From Pseudomonadota bacterium (lineage in GTDB: Bacteria > Pseudomonadota > Gammaproteobacteria > CAMYNG01), in NCBI GenBank assembly GCA_020347585.1, contig CP070733.1, positions 113,474-118,606 on the forward strand: a DNA stretch of 5,133 nucleotides. Reading direction: 5' to 3'. How positions within the stretch are numbered: position 1 is the first letter of the stretch; each line of letters begins with the position of its first letter. The notes below the pieces were generated by a model. The model was not told the origin of the DNA. It ran no database searches and worked only from the letters and a program-made list of their open reading frames with translations. Positions 1 to 5,133 of this stretch are shown here, one piece after another. The translations under genes were made by a program, and so were the position numbers.

Positions 1-2
1 AT

Positions 3-764
3 GCGCAGTACGCCTCACTGGTGCAGGAGGTCCGGCGGGTACAGGCGTGGCACTGCAGTACACAGTTGACGGCCTATGCCGGCTGGGTGCGCAGGGTGAA
101 CACCGGTTTCCAGGACGGCATGAGCCATGAGCAGCTGTCGGATTACTTCGAGGAACTGCGTGGTTACTGGAAGGCACTGTTACGCGAGGGCAGCCCGCAG
201 GCGGCGCAATTGATGCGCAGCGCCACGGATGCGCAGGTCGCCGAATTGTTCCGCGAATTGGAACGCAAGAACGCCGAATTCCGCGATAACATGGTGACCC
301 AGCCGGCCGAAGAGGTTGCGCGCAACCGCGCCGAGCGCATGAGCAAGGAGATAACGCGCTGGACGGGAGATCTCAATGCACAACAGCGCAAGGCGATCGT
401 TACGTGGAGCGAGCGCTTTCTACCTACCGGCGAGGACTGGCTGGATAACCGCCTGCGCTGGCAGCTCCAGCTCCGTGAGTTGCTCGAGGTACGTCGCGAC
501 GCACCGGATTTTGATGCGCGGTTTGAGGAACTACTGATCTATCCCGAGCGTGGCTGGGCCCAGGGATTGCGACGCAAGGTAGAGTTCAATGAACGTGAAA
601 CAGTGCAGATGCTGGTGGCGGTCGGTAAGGCACTTAACAACGCGCAACGCGCAAAACTGGCGACGCGCGCGGAATGGATCGCCGGCGAGTTTGATGACCT
701 GGCCTGCGCGCGAGAGTCCGCGCCGCTGGCACAACAGGAACAATCCGTGGCGATCGAGCAGTGA
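3..764 (+). CDS. DUF6279-like protein, probable lipoprotein, 5' end missing
   Basis: The reading frame is already open at the left edge, so the gene starts outside the window. A GTG at 21 is in frame, but family-like sequence (QYASLVQEV) precedes it, so I do not take it as the start. The 253 visible residues are hydrophilic, charged and helix-rich. A segment WHCSTQLTAYAGWVRRV (visible residues 16-32) is followed by a long helical region. Then comes RAERMSKEITRWTGDLNAQQ (about 110-129), which resembles the arginine/glutamate-rich 'RxxRxxxxLxxWxGxLxxxQ' core of DUF6279 proteins as I remember them. Members are usually secreted lipoproteins of unknown function; the signal peptide and lipobox would lie upstream and cannot be checked here. 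There are no membrane segments in the visible part. The family call is from memory of its pattern, not from a search. The gene ends with TGA 77 bases before the next start codon, so the two could share a transcript. Confidence 0.7.
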   Translation, partial: AQYASLVQEVRRVQAWHCSTQLTAYAGWVRRVNTGFQDGMSHEQLSDYFEELRGYWKALLREGSPQAAQLMRSATDAQVAELFRELERKNAEFRDNMVTQPAEEVARNRAERMSKEITRWTGDLNAQQRKAIVTWSERFLPTGEDWLDNRLRWQLQLRELLEVRRDAPDFDARFEELLIYPERGWAQGLRRKVEFNERETVQMLVAVGKALNNAQRAKLATRAEWIAGEFDDLACARESAPLAQQEQSVAIEQ

Positions 765-792
765 AGTGCCCCAGGGCTTCGCAAGAATAACA

Positions 793-820
793 ATGCAGGG
801 CGCGGTTTTGCGCCTGCCAT
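793..820 (+). other. Imperfect hairpin between genes
   Basis: The left arm at 795-803 (GCAGGGCGC) pairs with 810-817 (GCGCCTGC) around a GGTTTT loop, with one bulged G. Adding a further bulge extends the stem to AT/AT at the base. It lies 29 bases after the stop of the DUF6279-like gene and ends 20 bases before the next start. No run of T follows directly, so it is not a normal intrinsic terminator. It could be an mRNA-stabilising or attenuating structure, or chance in GC-rich DNA. Confidence 0.3.
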
Positions 821-840
821 GATATCGAGTAATTTTGCCT

Positions 841-1683
841 ATGCGTCAGTTGCTCTTGTGCAGCGATCTCGATCGCACCATCTTACCCAACGGCGCGCCG
901 CCGGAATCGCCGCGCGCCCGCCCCCTGTTGCATACGCTGGCAAATCGACCGGAGGTAACACTCGCATATGTCAGCGGGCGCCACTTGGCGTTGTTGCGCG
1001 AAGCCATTGCGAGGTTTGCCATTCCGGTTCCTAACTATGCCATCGGCGATGTCGGCACGACCATCTACGAGGTGCATGGAAAGGGCGACTGGCGACCCTG
1101 GCACGAGTGGTCCGAGGAGATTGCACCAGACTGGGATGGCGCGTGCCACGCCGATTTGTCGCAACTATTTTGCGATCTGGACGTGCTGCGACTGCAGGAG
1201 AAAGAAAAACAGAATACCTTCAAACTCAGTTTTTACACACCACAGAATGTCGAGCGCGAGCCCCTGCTGGCGGAGATGGATGCGCGCTTGCAGGGACAGG
1301 GCGTGCGCGCCAGCCTGATCTGGAGTGTGGATGAGGCGGCACGGGTCGGGCTGCTGGACGTGCTGCCGGCCTCGGCAACCAAGCTGCATGCGGTGCGTTT
1401 TCTCATGGAACGCAAGGGTTTCGCAGACTGCGATACCGTGTTTGCCGGTGACAGCGGCAACGATCTGCCGGTGCTGACCAGCGGTCTGCAGTCGGTGCTG
1501 GTACGCAACGCGCACCGTGAGGTGCGCGACGAGGCGTTCGCGATGCTGGCCCCGCAGGGCCTGTCAGACAGATTGTATGTCGCTGCAGGCGGCTGGCTCG
1601 GCATGAACGGCAACTACAGCGCTGGGGTGCTTGAAGGCGTTGTGCATTTTTTTCCCGAAGCACAACATTGGCTTACGGCCTGA
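841..1683 (+). CDS. HAD-IIB sugar-phosphate phosphatase, sucrose-6-phosphate phosphatase-like
   Basis: This 280-residue cytoplasmic enzyme belongs to the HAD superfamily, which hydrolyses phosphate monoesters through a phospho-aspartate. All four HAD motifs are visible. Motif I is SDLDRT, with nucleophile D9 and acid/base D11. Motif II is the serine of VSGR (S45). Motif III is the lysine of SATKLHAV (K181). Motif IV is GDSGND (203-208) for Mg2+ binding. The segments IGDVGTTIYE (near 70), QNTFKLSFY (near 125-133) and GNYSAGVLEGVVHF (near 257-270) match the sucrose-phosphatase subgroup (S6PP). This suggests removal of the 6-phosphate from sucrose-6-phosphate or a related sugar, such as glucosylglycerol or mannosyl compounds. 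The length fits a stand-alone phosphatase rather than a synthase-phosphatase fusion. I chose ATG 841. A TTG at 835 would add two residues and sits at better spacing from the weak GAG at 827-829. No glycosyltransferase partner is in the window, so the substrate is inferred. Confidence 0.85.
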   Translation: MRQLLLCSDLDRTILPNGAPPESPRARPLLHTLANRPEVTLAYVSGRHLALLREAIARFAIPVPNYAIGDVGTTIYEVHGKGDWRPWHEWSEEIAPDWDGACHADLSQLFCDLDVLRLQEKEKQNTFKLSFYTPQNVEREPLLAEMDARLQGQGVRASLIWSVDEAARVGLLDVLPASATKLHAVRFLMERKGFADCDTVFAGDSGNDLPVLTSGLQSVLVRNAHREVRDEAFAMLAPQGLSDRLYVAAGGWLGMNGNYSAGVLEGVVHFFPEAQHWLTA

Positions 1684-1791
1684 TTCTGTCCGTCCGGTAC
1701 CCGCGGTCTAAAGAAAACCCGCCCGGACCCGATTATATAGACTGTCGTCGGTGGTCACCCATAACCCCGGCATTTTGGAGTTTTCCCTGTT

Positions 1792-1820
1792 TTGCGCTGT
1801 GATTTTCGGCACGCTAAATT
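1792..1820 (+). promoter_or_regulatory. Weak sigma70-like promoter candidate
   Basis: TTGCGC at 1792-1797 and TAAATT at 1815-1820 are separated by 17 bases. They match the -35 and -10 consensus at 3/6 and 4/6 positions. A transcript from here would start near 1827, about 14 bases before the membrane-protein ATG at 1841. That gene has no clear Shine-Dalgarno sequence. The 157-base spacer otherwise shows only a loose GTCCGG (1692-1697)/CCGGAC (1723-1728) inverted repeat and an AT-rich GATTATATAGA at 1731-1741. The latter has no good -35. The match is weak and could be chance. Confidence 0.2.
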
Positions 1821-1840
1821 CGTACCCATAAAGCAACATA

Positions 1841-2458
1841 ATGGTTCAGAACGCGACTGTCTCGATCACCCAGGACCAACCGCTTGGCCGGCAATGTACG
1901 TACACCATTGTCGACGGCGCCGAACTGCATGCGCAAGTGAGCACTCGTCGCCGTACGCGCAGTTATCGGTTCAACTTGTTCGCGCTCGATCCCGAGGGCA
2001 CCCGGGAGTGGCTGGTCGACTGGCGTTGGCTCAAGATCGCAGGCTCGACGACCTCGGTCGCGGTACTGTTCGCACTCGTTGCGATGCTACTGCCGGAAAG
2101 CGTGGCGACCATCTATCTGTGGAGCGCCACCATGCTTTTCGCCTCGCTTACCGTGCTGGGTTTGGTAATGTTCCTGCTTGGTACGCGGCGGGTCCAGCGA
2201 TTCGTCTCGGAGTTTGCGCGGGTGCCCATGGTGGATCTCCAGGTGGGGCGTCCGGACAAGGAAAATTATGCGGGGTTCGTCGAGGCATTGCAGGAGGCCA
2301 TCGTTGCCGCCCGGGCCAATTCAGGTCTGTCCCGTGAAAATCACCTTGCCGGTGAATTGCGTATGCTGCGTCGTCTACAGAATGAGGGTGTGGTGCCCGA
2401 GGCGACCTACGAAGAGTCCAAGTCCGCATTGCTGGCCCTCGCGGGCAGCCGAGCCTGA
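1841..2458 (+). CDS. Small inner-membrane protein with two helices and SHOCT-like C-terminus
   Basis: This is a 205-residue protein of unknown function. Residues 1-65 are soluble and rich in charge (an RRRTR patch at 36-40). Two hydrophobic segments follow at about 70-85 (TTSVAVLFALVAMLLP) and 91-114 (IYLWSATMLFASLTVLGLVMFLLG). They are joined by a very short turn, forming a membrane hairpin with both ends on the same side. The RR at 116-117 after the second helix favours a cytoplasmic location for both ends. The C-terminal part (about 172-201: ELRMLRRLQNEGVVPEATYEESKSALLAL) resembles the SHOCT motif, a short helix pair with 'L..L...G.it..Ef...K..LL'. That motif is found at the ends of many otherwise unrelated proteins. 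No catalytic motif or signal peptide is visible. The ATG at 1841 has only a poor ribosome-binding site; I keep it because it is the first ATG in an open, coding-like frame. The SHOCT link is a resemblance judged by eye. Confidence 0.7.
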   Translation: MVQNATVSITQDQPLGRQCTYTIVDGAELHAQVSTRRRTRSYRFNLFALDPEGTREWLVDWRWLKIAGSTTSVAVLFALVAMLLPESVATIYLWSATMLFASLTVLGLVMFLLGTRRVQRFVSEFARVPMVDLQVGRPDKENYAGFVEALQEAIVAARANSGLSRENHLAGELRMLRRLQNEGVVPEATYEESKSALLALAGSRA

Positions 2459-2921
2459 ATAAGCGGCGCCCGTCGCCATTTATTGCCTCTGGTTGAAAAC
2501 ATCTTACGCCGTTTGCGGCGCAGTCCCTGTACCTTAACCGGGTTCACCGGCGTCAGTGTTGAGTCCGGAAATAGCGGTGCCATCCTGCCCTCGGCAGTTT
2601 GCTGATCGGAGGCCTGGACGCAGGCAAAACGTTTGCCAGCCGCTTCGCTTTCAATTGCGAAACAAAACAGGGTTCCTGATTCGATTTCGCTCGCTGTATC
2701 GCGGTACGCCATACGACAACTCCGGACTTCTTCAGGCAACACGACAGTCTTTTCTGCACGATGCGTACCAGCGAGGCAGCATTTGCCAACAATCAAGCGT
2801 TTGCGGGATTGTCAGCGGCTGGTATTTGTGCCGCGCTAGTGCAGAACGCAGTTGTTGGACGCGTTTCGAAGCGCCAAATGCAATCCACGGACTAGCGATG
2901 CGTGTATGGTATTCTGGAACT
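2459..2921. other. Long spacer without a convincing gene; small inverted repeats
   Basis: About 460 bases separate the membrane-protein gene from the DUF488 gene. Visible structures are small. GGCG (2465-2468)/CGCC (2474-2477) has a 5-base loop and is followed by ATTTATT, a poor terminator candidate. CGCCG (2507-2511)/CGGCG (2516-2520) has a TTTG loop. CCGG-GTTCA-CCGG occurs at 2538-2550. GGCAAA (2623-2628)/TTTGCC (2632-2637) has a 3-base loop. A near-palindrome around TTCGAA lies at 2861-2873. Several frames on both strands stay open for 70-130 codons, but none gives a protein I recognise. Their composition (many Cys, Ser, Arg and Gln) is unlike that of the neighbouring genes. One plus-strand frame from 2575 to the TAG at 2893-2895 is broken only by a TGA at 2677-2679, so a decayed gene is possible. 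The promoter of the DUF488-msrA pair should lie here or just upstream of 2922. Confidence 0.5.
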
Positions 2922-3467
2922 ATGCATGCTTGCATCTATACCGTCGGTCATAGCAATCGAACCCTCGATCAGTTGGTTGAGCTGTTGCATGTTGCGCGGA
3001 TAGCAACCCTGGTGGATGTACGGGCCTGGCCACAGTCGCGTCGTCAGCCACAGTTCTCGCAGGATGCTCTGCGCATCGGTCTCGATGATGCCGGTGTGAC
3101 GTACCACTGGGCCGGGCGGCAGCTTGGCGGACGCCGCAACCCGCGCCCCGATTCGCCACACCTGGCTTTGCGCGACGATGCCATGCGCGGCTATGCGGAC
3201 CACATGGATAGCGATGATTTCGTGCGTGCGGCACTTCAGCTGGTGAGCTTGGCTGCGCGTGCACCGCTTGCCATCATGTGTGCCGAGCGGTTGCCGGAAC
3301 ATTGTCACCGAACGCTCATCGCGGACTATCTCACGCTCGCCGGCCATGAGGTACTGCACCTGATCGACGGGTCGGGGCCACAGGTGCATGTGTTAAGCAA
3401 CATCGCACGGCGCGAATCGCGTCGCTTGGTTTACGATCGCCAAGTGACCGGTTCGCTGGATCTGTAG
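2922..3467 (+). CDS. DUF488 family protein
   Basis: This 181-residue soluble protein matches the DUF488 pattern. It has an N-terminal IYTVGHSNR (residues 5-13), then LVDVRAWPQSRRQPQF (30-45), YHWAGRQLGGRR (61-72), and the cysteine signature MCAERLPEHCHR with C120, C128 and H129-R130. The family is widespread in bacteria. No reaction is firmly assigned to it, though the conserved CxxxxxxxCHR segment suggests an active or binding site. Start choice: the frame is open back to 2556, but the family normally begins a few residues before IYTxGHS, so I take ATG 2922. An in-frame ATG at 2898 would add MRVWYSGT and has a GGA at 2889-2891 at reasonable spacing; it cannot be excluded. The gene ends 24 bases before msrA, so the two are probably co-transcribed, which hints at a role in stress or redox physiology (inference). 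Confidence 0.85.
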   Translation: MHACIYTVGHSNRTLDQLVELLHVARIATLVDVRAWPQSRRQPQFSQDALRIGLDDAGVTYHWAGRQLGGRRNPRPDSPHLALRDDAMRGYADHMDSDDFVRAALQLVSLAARAPLAIMCAERLPEHCHRTLIADYLTLAGHEVLHLIDGSGPQVHVLSNIARRESRRLVYDRQVTGSLDL

Positions 3468-3478
3468 CGCGTTGGATA

Positions 3479-3488
3479 GGGGAGGAAG
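3479..3488 (+). promoter_or_regulatory. Strong Shine-Dalgarno sequence of msrA
   Basis: GGGGAGGAAG ends just before ACC and the ATG at 3492, with the GGAGG core 6 bases from the start codon. It is the clearest ribosome-binding site in the window. It fixes the msrA start at 3492 rather than the later in-frame ATGs at 3510 and 3519. Confidence 0.8.
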
Positions 3489-3491
3489 ACC

Positions 3492-4148
3492 ATGCATGGA
3501 TTTGGAAGGATGACGCAGATGCCTGTGCCAGAGTCGGCACTACCCGGGCGTGAGCAACCCATGGTAGTGGCCGAACGCCACTTTGTTAACGGCAATCAAA
3601 TGCAACCGCCGTTTCCGCAGGGTATGCAAATTGCGATGTTCGGCCTCGGTTGTTTTTGGGGCGCGGAGCGAAAGTTCTGGCAGATACCCGGCGTGTACTC
3701 CACCGCGGTGGGCTATGCTGGTGGTTACACGCCAAATCCCGCCTACGAAGAGGTGTGCAGCGGCATGACGGGCCACAACGAGGTGGTGCGTGTGGTCTAC
3801 GATCCCACGCGGGTGAATTACGACGCGCTGCTCAAGGTGTTCTGGGAGGCACATGATCCTACCCAAGGCATGCGTCAGGGCAACGACGTTGGCACCCAGT
3901 ATCGTTCGGGAATCTATTCCTACAGCGAGGAGCAGGTAAGCCTCGCGCGGGCATCTCGTGAACGTTATCAGACCGAGTTGCGAGACGCCGGCTACGGTGA
4001 CATAGGCACCGAGGTTATCGATGCGCCCGAGTTTTATTACGCCGAGGACTACCACCAGCAGTACCTGGCGAAAAACCCGGCGGGCTATTGCGGCCTGGGC
4101 GGCACTGGTGTGGTTTTCGCATCAGCCGAAGCGACGCAGCATGGTTGA
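3492..4148 (+). CDS. msrA: Peptide-methionine (S)-S-oxide reductase MsrA
   Basis: The enzyme reduces the S-epimer of methionine sulfoxide, free or in proteins, back to methionine. Thioredoxin usually restores it. The 218 residues align by eye along their whole length with the long E. coli-type MsrA (about 212 residues). This includes the N-terminal extension (ESALPGREQPMVVAERHFVNGN) that short MsrAs lack. The catalytic cysteine is C54 in GLGCFWGAE. Y85, E97 (GHNEVV), D132 (GNDVGTQYRS) and Y137 correspond to E. coli substrate-binding and catalytic residues. The resolving cysteine is C200 in GYCGLGG. The position equivalent to the third, recycling cysteine of E. coli (Cys206) is V208, so this copy probably cycles with two cysteines. 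There is no signal peptide, so it should be cytoplasmic. The start is fixed by a strong Shine-Dalgarno sequence. It lies 24 bases after the DUF488 gene and is probably expressed with it. A perfect 10-base palindrome, CCATGCATGG (3490-3499), spans the start codon. Confidence 0.97.
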   Translation: MHGFGRMTQMPVPESALPGREQPMVVAERHFVNGNQMQPPFPQGMQIAMFGLGCFWGAERKFWQIPGVYSTAVGYAGGYTPNPAYEEVCSGMTGHNEVVRVVYDPTRVNYDALLKVFWEAHDPTQGMRQGNDVGTQYRSGIYSYSEEQVSLARASRERYQTELRDAGYGDIGTEVIDAPEFYYAEDYHQQYLAKNPAGYCGLGGTGVVFASAEATQHG

Positions 4149-4196
4149 CGGCGGGGCGTGTATGAGAGCAAGGACAGGTAATCTGGGGTGAGTGTG

Positions 4197-4238
4197 GCGG
4201 GTAACCGTGCGGTAGCGATTGCTGCACCTGTTGCCCGC
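4197..4238 (+). other. Long stem-loop after msrA
   Basis: GCGGGTAAC (4197-4205) pairs over nine positions, one of them G-U, with GTTGCCCGC (4230-4238). Inside it, GTGC (4207-4210) pairs with GCAC (4224-4227). AGC (4214-4216) pairs with GCT (4221-4223) around a GATT loop, leaving GGT bulged. In total 16 pairs fall in 42 bases. It lies 48 bases after the msrA stop and 26 bases before the next ATG. No T-run follows, so it is not a standard terminator. It may protect the 3' end of msrA mRNA, be a Rho-independent-like end without U-tract, or be a leader structure for the downstream gene. Function is unknown. Confidence 0.5.
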
Positions 4239-4264
4239 AGCGCCGGTGATCCGCAGCCACAGCC

Positions 4265-4720
4265 ATGCCAGATATGTCACTGGAACGACAGATAAAACGC
4301 TACACAGCCTACCTGCGCGGCTGGTGTCAGGCCTTCGGAGAACACCAGCACCTGGAGAGCAGCGACGATGGAATCCAATGGTTGCTTTCCGATGACCAGG
4401 TGGGCCTGATCCTGCCGAAATCTATTCGCAAGATTGTGTATCGTGAAATGCTCGCGCACCGTGAGGATGTGCCGGTGCTTGCGCTGTCACGATCGCGCTT
4501 CGAGGTGGGCGCCTTCAGCCGCGCGTTTCACGGTGAACAGGACGCACTCGGGCGGCTGGCGCTGATGGAACTGCTTGAGGCCGATGTGCAGCTCTACCTG
4601 TATCTCACCTATCACATTGTGTATCCGGCCGGTACCCGCATCGTCACCCTCTCACGGCGCAGTCCGATGATGATCTTTTACAAGGAGATCCAGCCGATGT
4701 TAGTCAGGGCGCCCTATTGA
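4265..4720 (+). CDS. Hypothetical protein, family not recognised
   Basis: This is a 151-residue protein that I cannot assign to a family. It is soluble in composition, with no signal peptide; a hydrophobic, tyrosine-rich stretch ELLEADVQLYLYLTYHIVYPAG (about 102-123) looks like packed helix or strand rather than a clear membrane span. A basic segment, LSRRSPMMIFYKEIQPMLV (about 129-147), is near the end. The order 'IVYREML...VPVLALSRS...LGRLALMELL...SRRSPMMIFYKEIQP' faintly recalls chorismate pyruvate-lyase (UbiC) architecture. The key spacing and residues do not convince me, so this is only a lead. ATG 4265 has no clear Shine-Dalgarno sequence, and neither does the alternative ATG 4274. Coding status is supported by length, a steady GC-rich codon pattern and fit with its neighbours. 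Its TGA (4718-4720) lies within the last codons of the opposing ggt gene, so the two converge with a 7-base overlap. A stem-loop (4197-4238) lies just upstream. Confidence 0.7.
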   Translation: MPDMSLERQIKRYTAYLRGWCQAFGEHQHLESSDDGIQWLLSDDQVGLILPKSIRKIVYREMLAHREDVPVLALSRSRFEVGAFSRAFHGEQDALGRLALMELLEADVQLYLYLTYHIVYPAGTRIVTLSRRSPMMIFYKEIQPMLVRAPY

Positions 4721-5133
4721 ACAATACGCGCGACGCCGCCGCGGCGGGGGTCGCCAGCGCCCTCGAAGCTTTGCTCGCCGACCTGTACCGAGTGCACCCC
4801 GCCGAAGAACAGGTTGCGCGAGTCCCAGAAGCGTAGCTGCGGGTAGTTAAGTTCGAGTGCCTTGAGGTCATCGCGTTCGAAACCGTGCTCGATGTTGAGC
4901 ACGTCCCTCTCGAAGTGAACTCGTGGCGCGTCCACTGCCTCGGCCAGTGGCATTTCAAAATCGATCAGGTTAACCAGCACTTGCAAGATTGCTGTACGAA
5001 GGCGGTTCGATCCGCCCGAGCCCAGAGCGATGTGCCGACCGTTCCCGCCGGCGATGAGTGTCGGTGCCATCATGGAAGTCATGCGCTGGTCGGCGGGCCA
5101 GCGATGAAACCCTCCCGGATTAAGATCCTCCTC
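4714..5133 (-). CDS. ggt: Gamma-glutamyltransferase, C-terminal part, 5' end missing
   Basis: The frame runs from the right edge of the window to a TAG at 4714-4716 on the minus strand, giving the last 139 residues. Full-length enzymes are about 530-590 residues, so this is the end of the small catalytic subunit. Gamma-glutamyltransferase cleaves the gamma-glutamyl bond of glutathione and moves the glutamyl group to water, amino acids or peptides, typically in the periplasm. Visible family signatures are LNPGGFHRWP (4-13), MTSMMAPTL (18-26), GSGGSNRLRTAILQVLVNLIDF (38-59) and EAVDAPRVHFE (about 64-74). The C-terminal FFGGVHSVQV...EGAGDPRRGG is also typical. The GG of GSGGSNR corresponds to the oxyanion-hole glycines, and T19-S20 to the Ser-Ser pair of E. 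coli Ggt that contacts the substrate. The nucleophilic threonine and the autoprocessing site lie outside the window. An ATG at 5080-5082 is internal, because family sequence continues upstream of it. It converges on the unrecognised gene with a 7-base overlap. Confidence 0.95.
   Translation of the reverse strand, partial: EEDLNPGGFHRWPADQRMTSMMAPTLIAGGNGRHIALGSGGSNRLRTAILQVLVNLIDFEMPLAEAVDAPRVHFERDVLNIEHGFERDDLKALELNYPQLRFWDSRNLFFGGVHSVQVGEQSFEGAGDPRRGGVARIVQ

Noticed and set aside
1165..1515. Minus-strand open frames opposite the HAD phosphatase
   Set aside because: They are shadows of a gene with all four HAD motifs on the plus strand.
1692..1728. GTCCGG/CCGGAC inverted repeat after the phosphatase gene as a terminator
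   Set aside because: There are only six pairs around a 25-base loop and no T-run after it.
1731..1741. GATTATATAGA as a -10 promoter element
   Set aside because: No acceptable -35 at the right distance, and it lies about 100 bases from the next gene.
2538..2550. CCGGGTTCACCGG, resembling a tRNA T-arm
   Set aside because: The stem and loop lengths do not fit a T-arm, and no acceptor, D or anticodon arms are found around it.
2407..2796. Minus-strand open frame of 129 codons across the spacer
   Set aside because: It overlaps the end of the membrane-protein gene, is not a recognisable protein and competes with other open frames in the same stretch. Kept only as part of the possible decayed-gene finding.
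2556..2921. In-frame extension of the DUF488 gene, adding over 100 N-terminal residues
   Set aside because: The extra sequence is rich in Cys, Ser, Arg and Gln and shows no domain. DUF488 proteins normally begin just before IYTxGHS. The frame is open but probably not translated.
3540..4055. Minus-strand open frame of 171 codons opposite msrA
   Set aside because: It is a shadow of msrA, whose plus-strand identity is certain.
5080..5082. ATG as start of the minus-strand ggt gene
   Set aside because: Typical gamma-glutamyltransferase sequence (EEDLNPGGFHRWPADQR) continues upstream in frame to the window edge, so this Met is internal.

Overview
The window reads as an ordinary chromosomal stretch of a GC-rich proteobacterium, most likely a gammaproteobacterium. 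That placement is an inference. It rests on the long, E. coli-like form of MsrA, on an N-terminally cut DUF6279-type protein, and on a gamma-glutamyltransferase of the usual proteobacterial type. Nothing in the sequence identifies genus or species. I see no transposase, integrase, CRISPR array, tRNA or rRNA.

Layout, left to right. Positions 3-764 hold the 3' part of a DUF6279-like, probably lipoprotein, gene that enters from the left. After a short spacer with an imperfect hairpin comes a HAD-IIB phosphatase of the sucrose-6-phosphate-phosphatase type (841-1683). Next is a small two-helix membrane protein with a SHOCT-like tail (1841-2458). About 460 bases without a convincing gene follow (2459-2921); this stretch holds small inverted repeats and perhaps a decayed gene. 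Then comes a tight pair, a DUF488 protein (2922-3467) and msrA (3492-4148). They are 24 bases apart, and msrA has a strong Shine-Dalgarno sequence. The spacer after msrA carries a long, well-paired stem-loop (4197-4238). It is followed by an unrecognised 151-residue protein (4265-4720). That gene's end overlaps, tail to tail, the end of a minus-strand gamma-glutamyltransferase gene whose 5' part lies beyond the right edge (4714-5133).

The genes do not form an obvious pathway. The best functional link is DUF488-msrA, probably one transcript, with msrA repairing oxidised methionine. The sugar-phosphate phosphatase suggests synthesis of a sucrose-like compatible solute, but no partner synthase is in view. 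Ggt concerns glutathione and gamma-glutamyl peptides. I do not see strong evidence for a new multi-gene system. The points most worth a second look are the 4197-4238 stem-loop, the unexplained 2459-2921 stretch and the unrecognised protein at 4265-4720.
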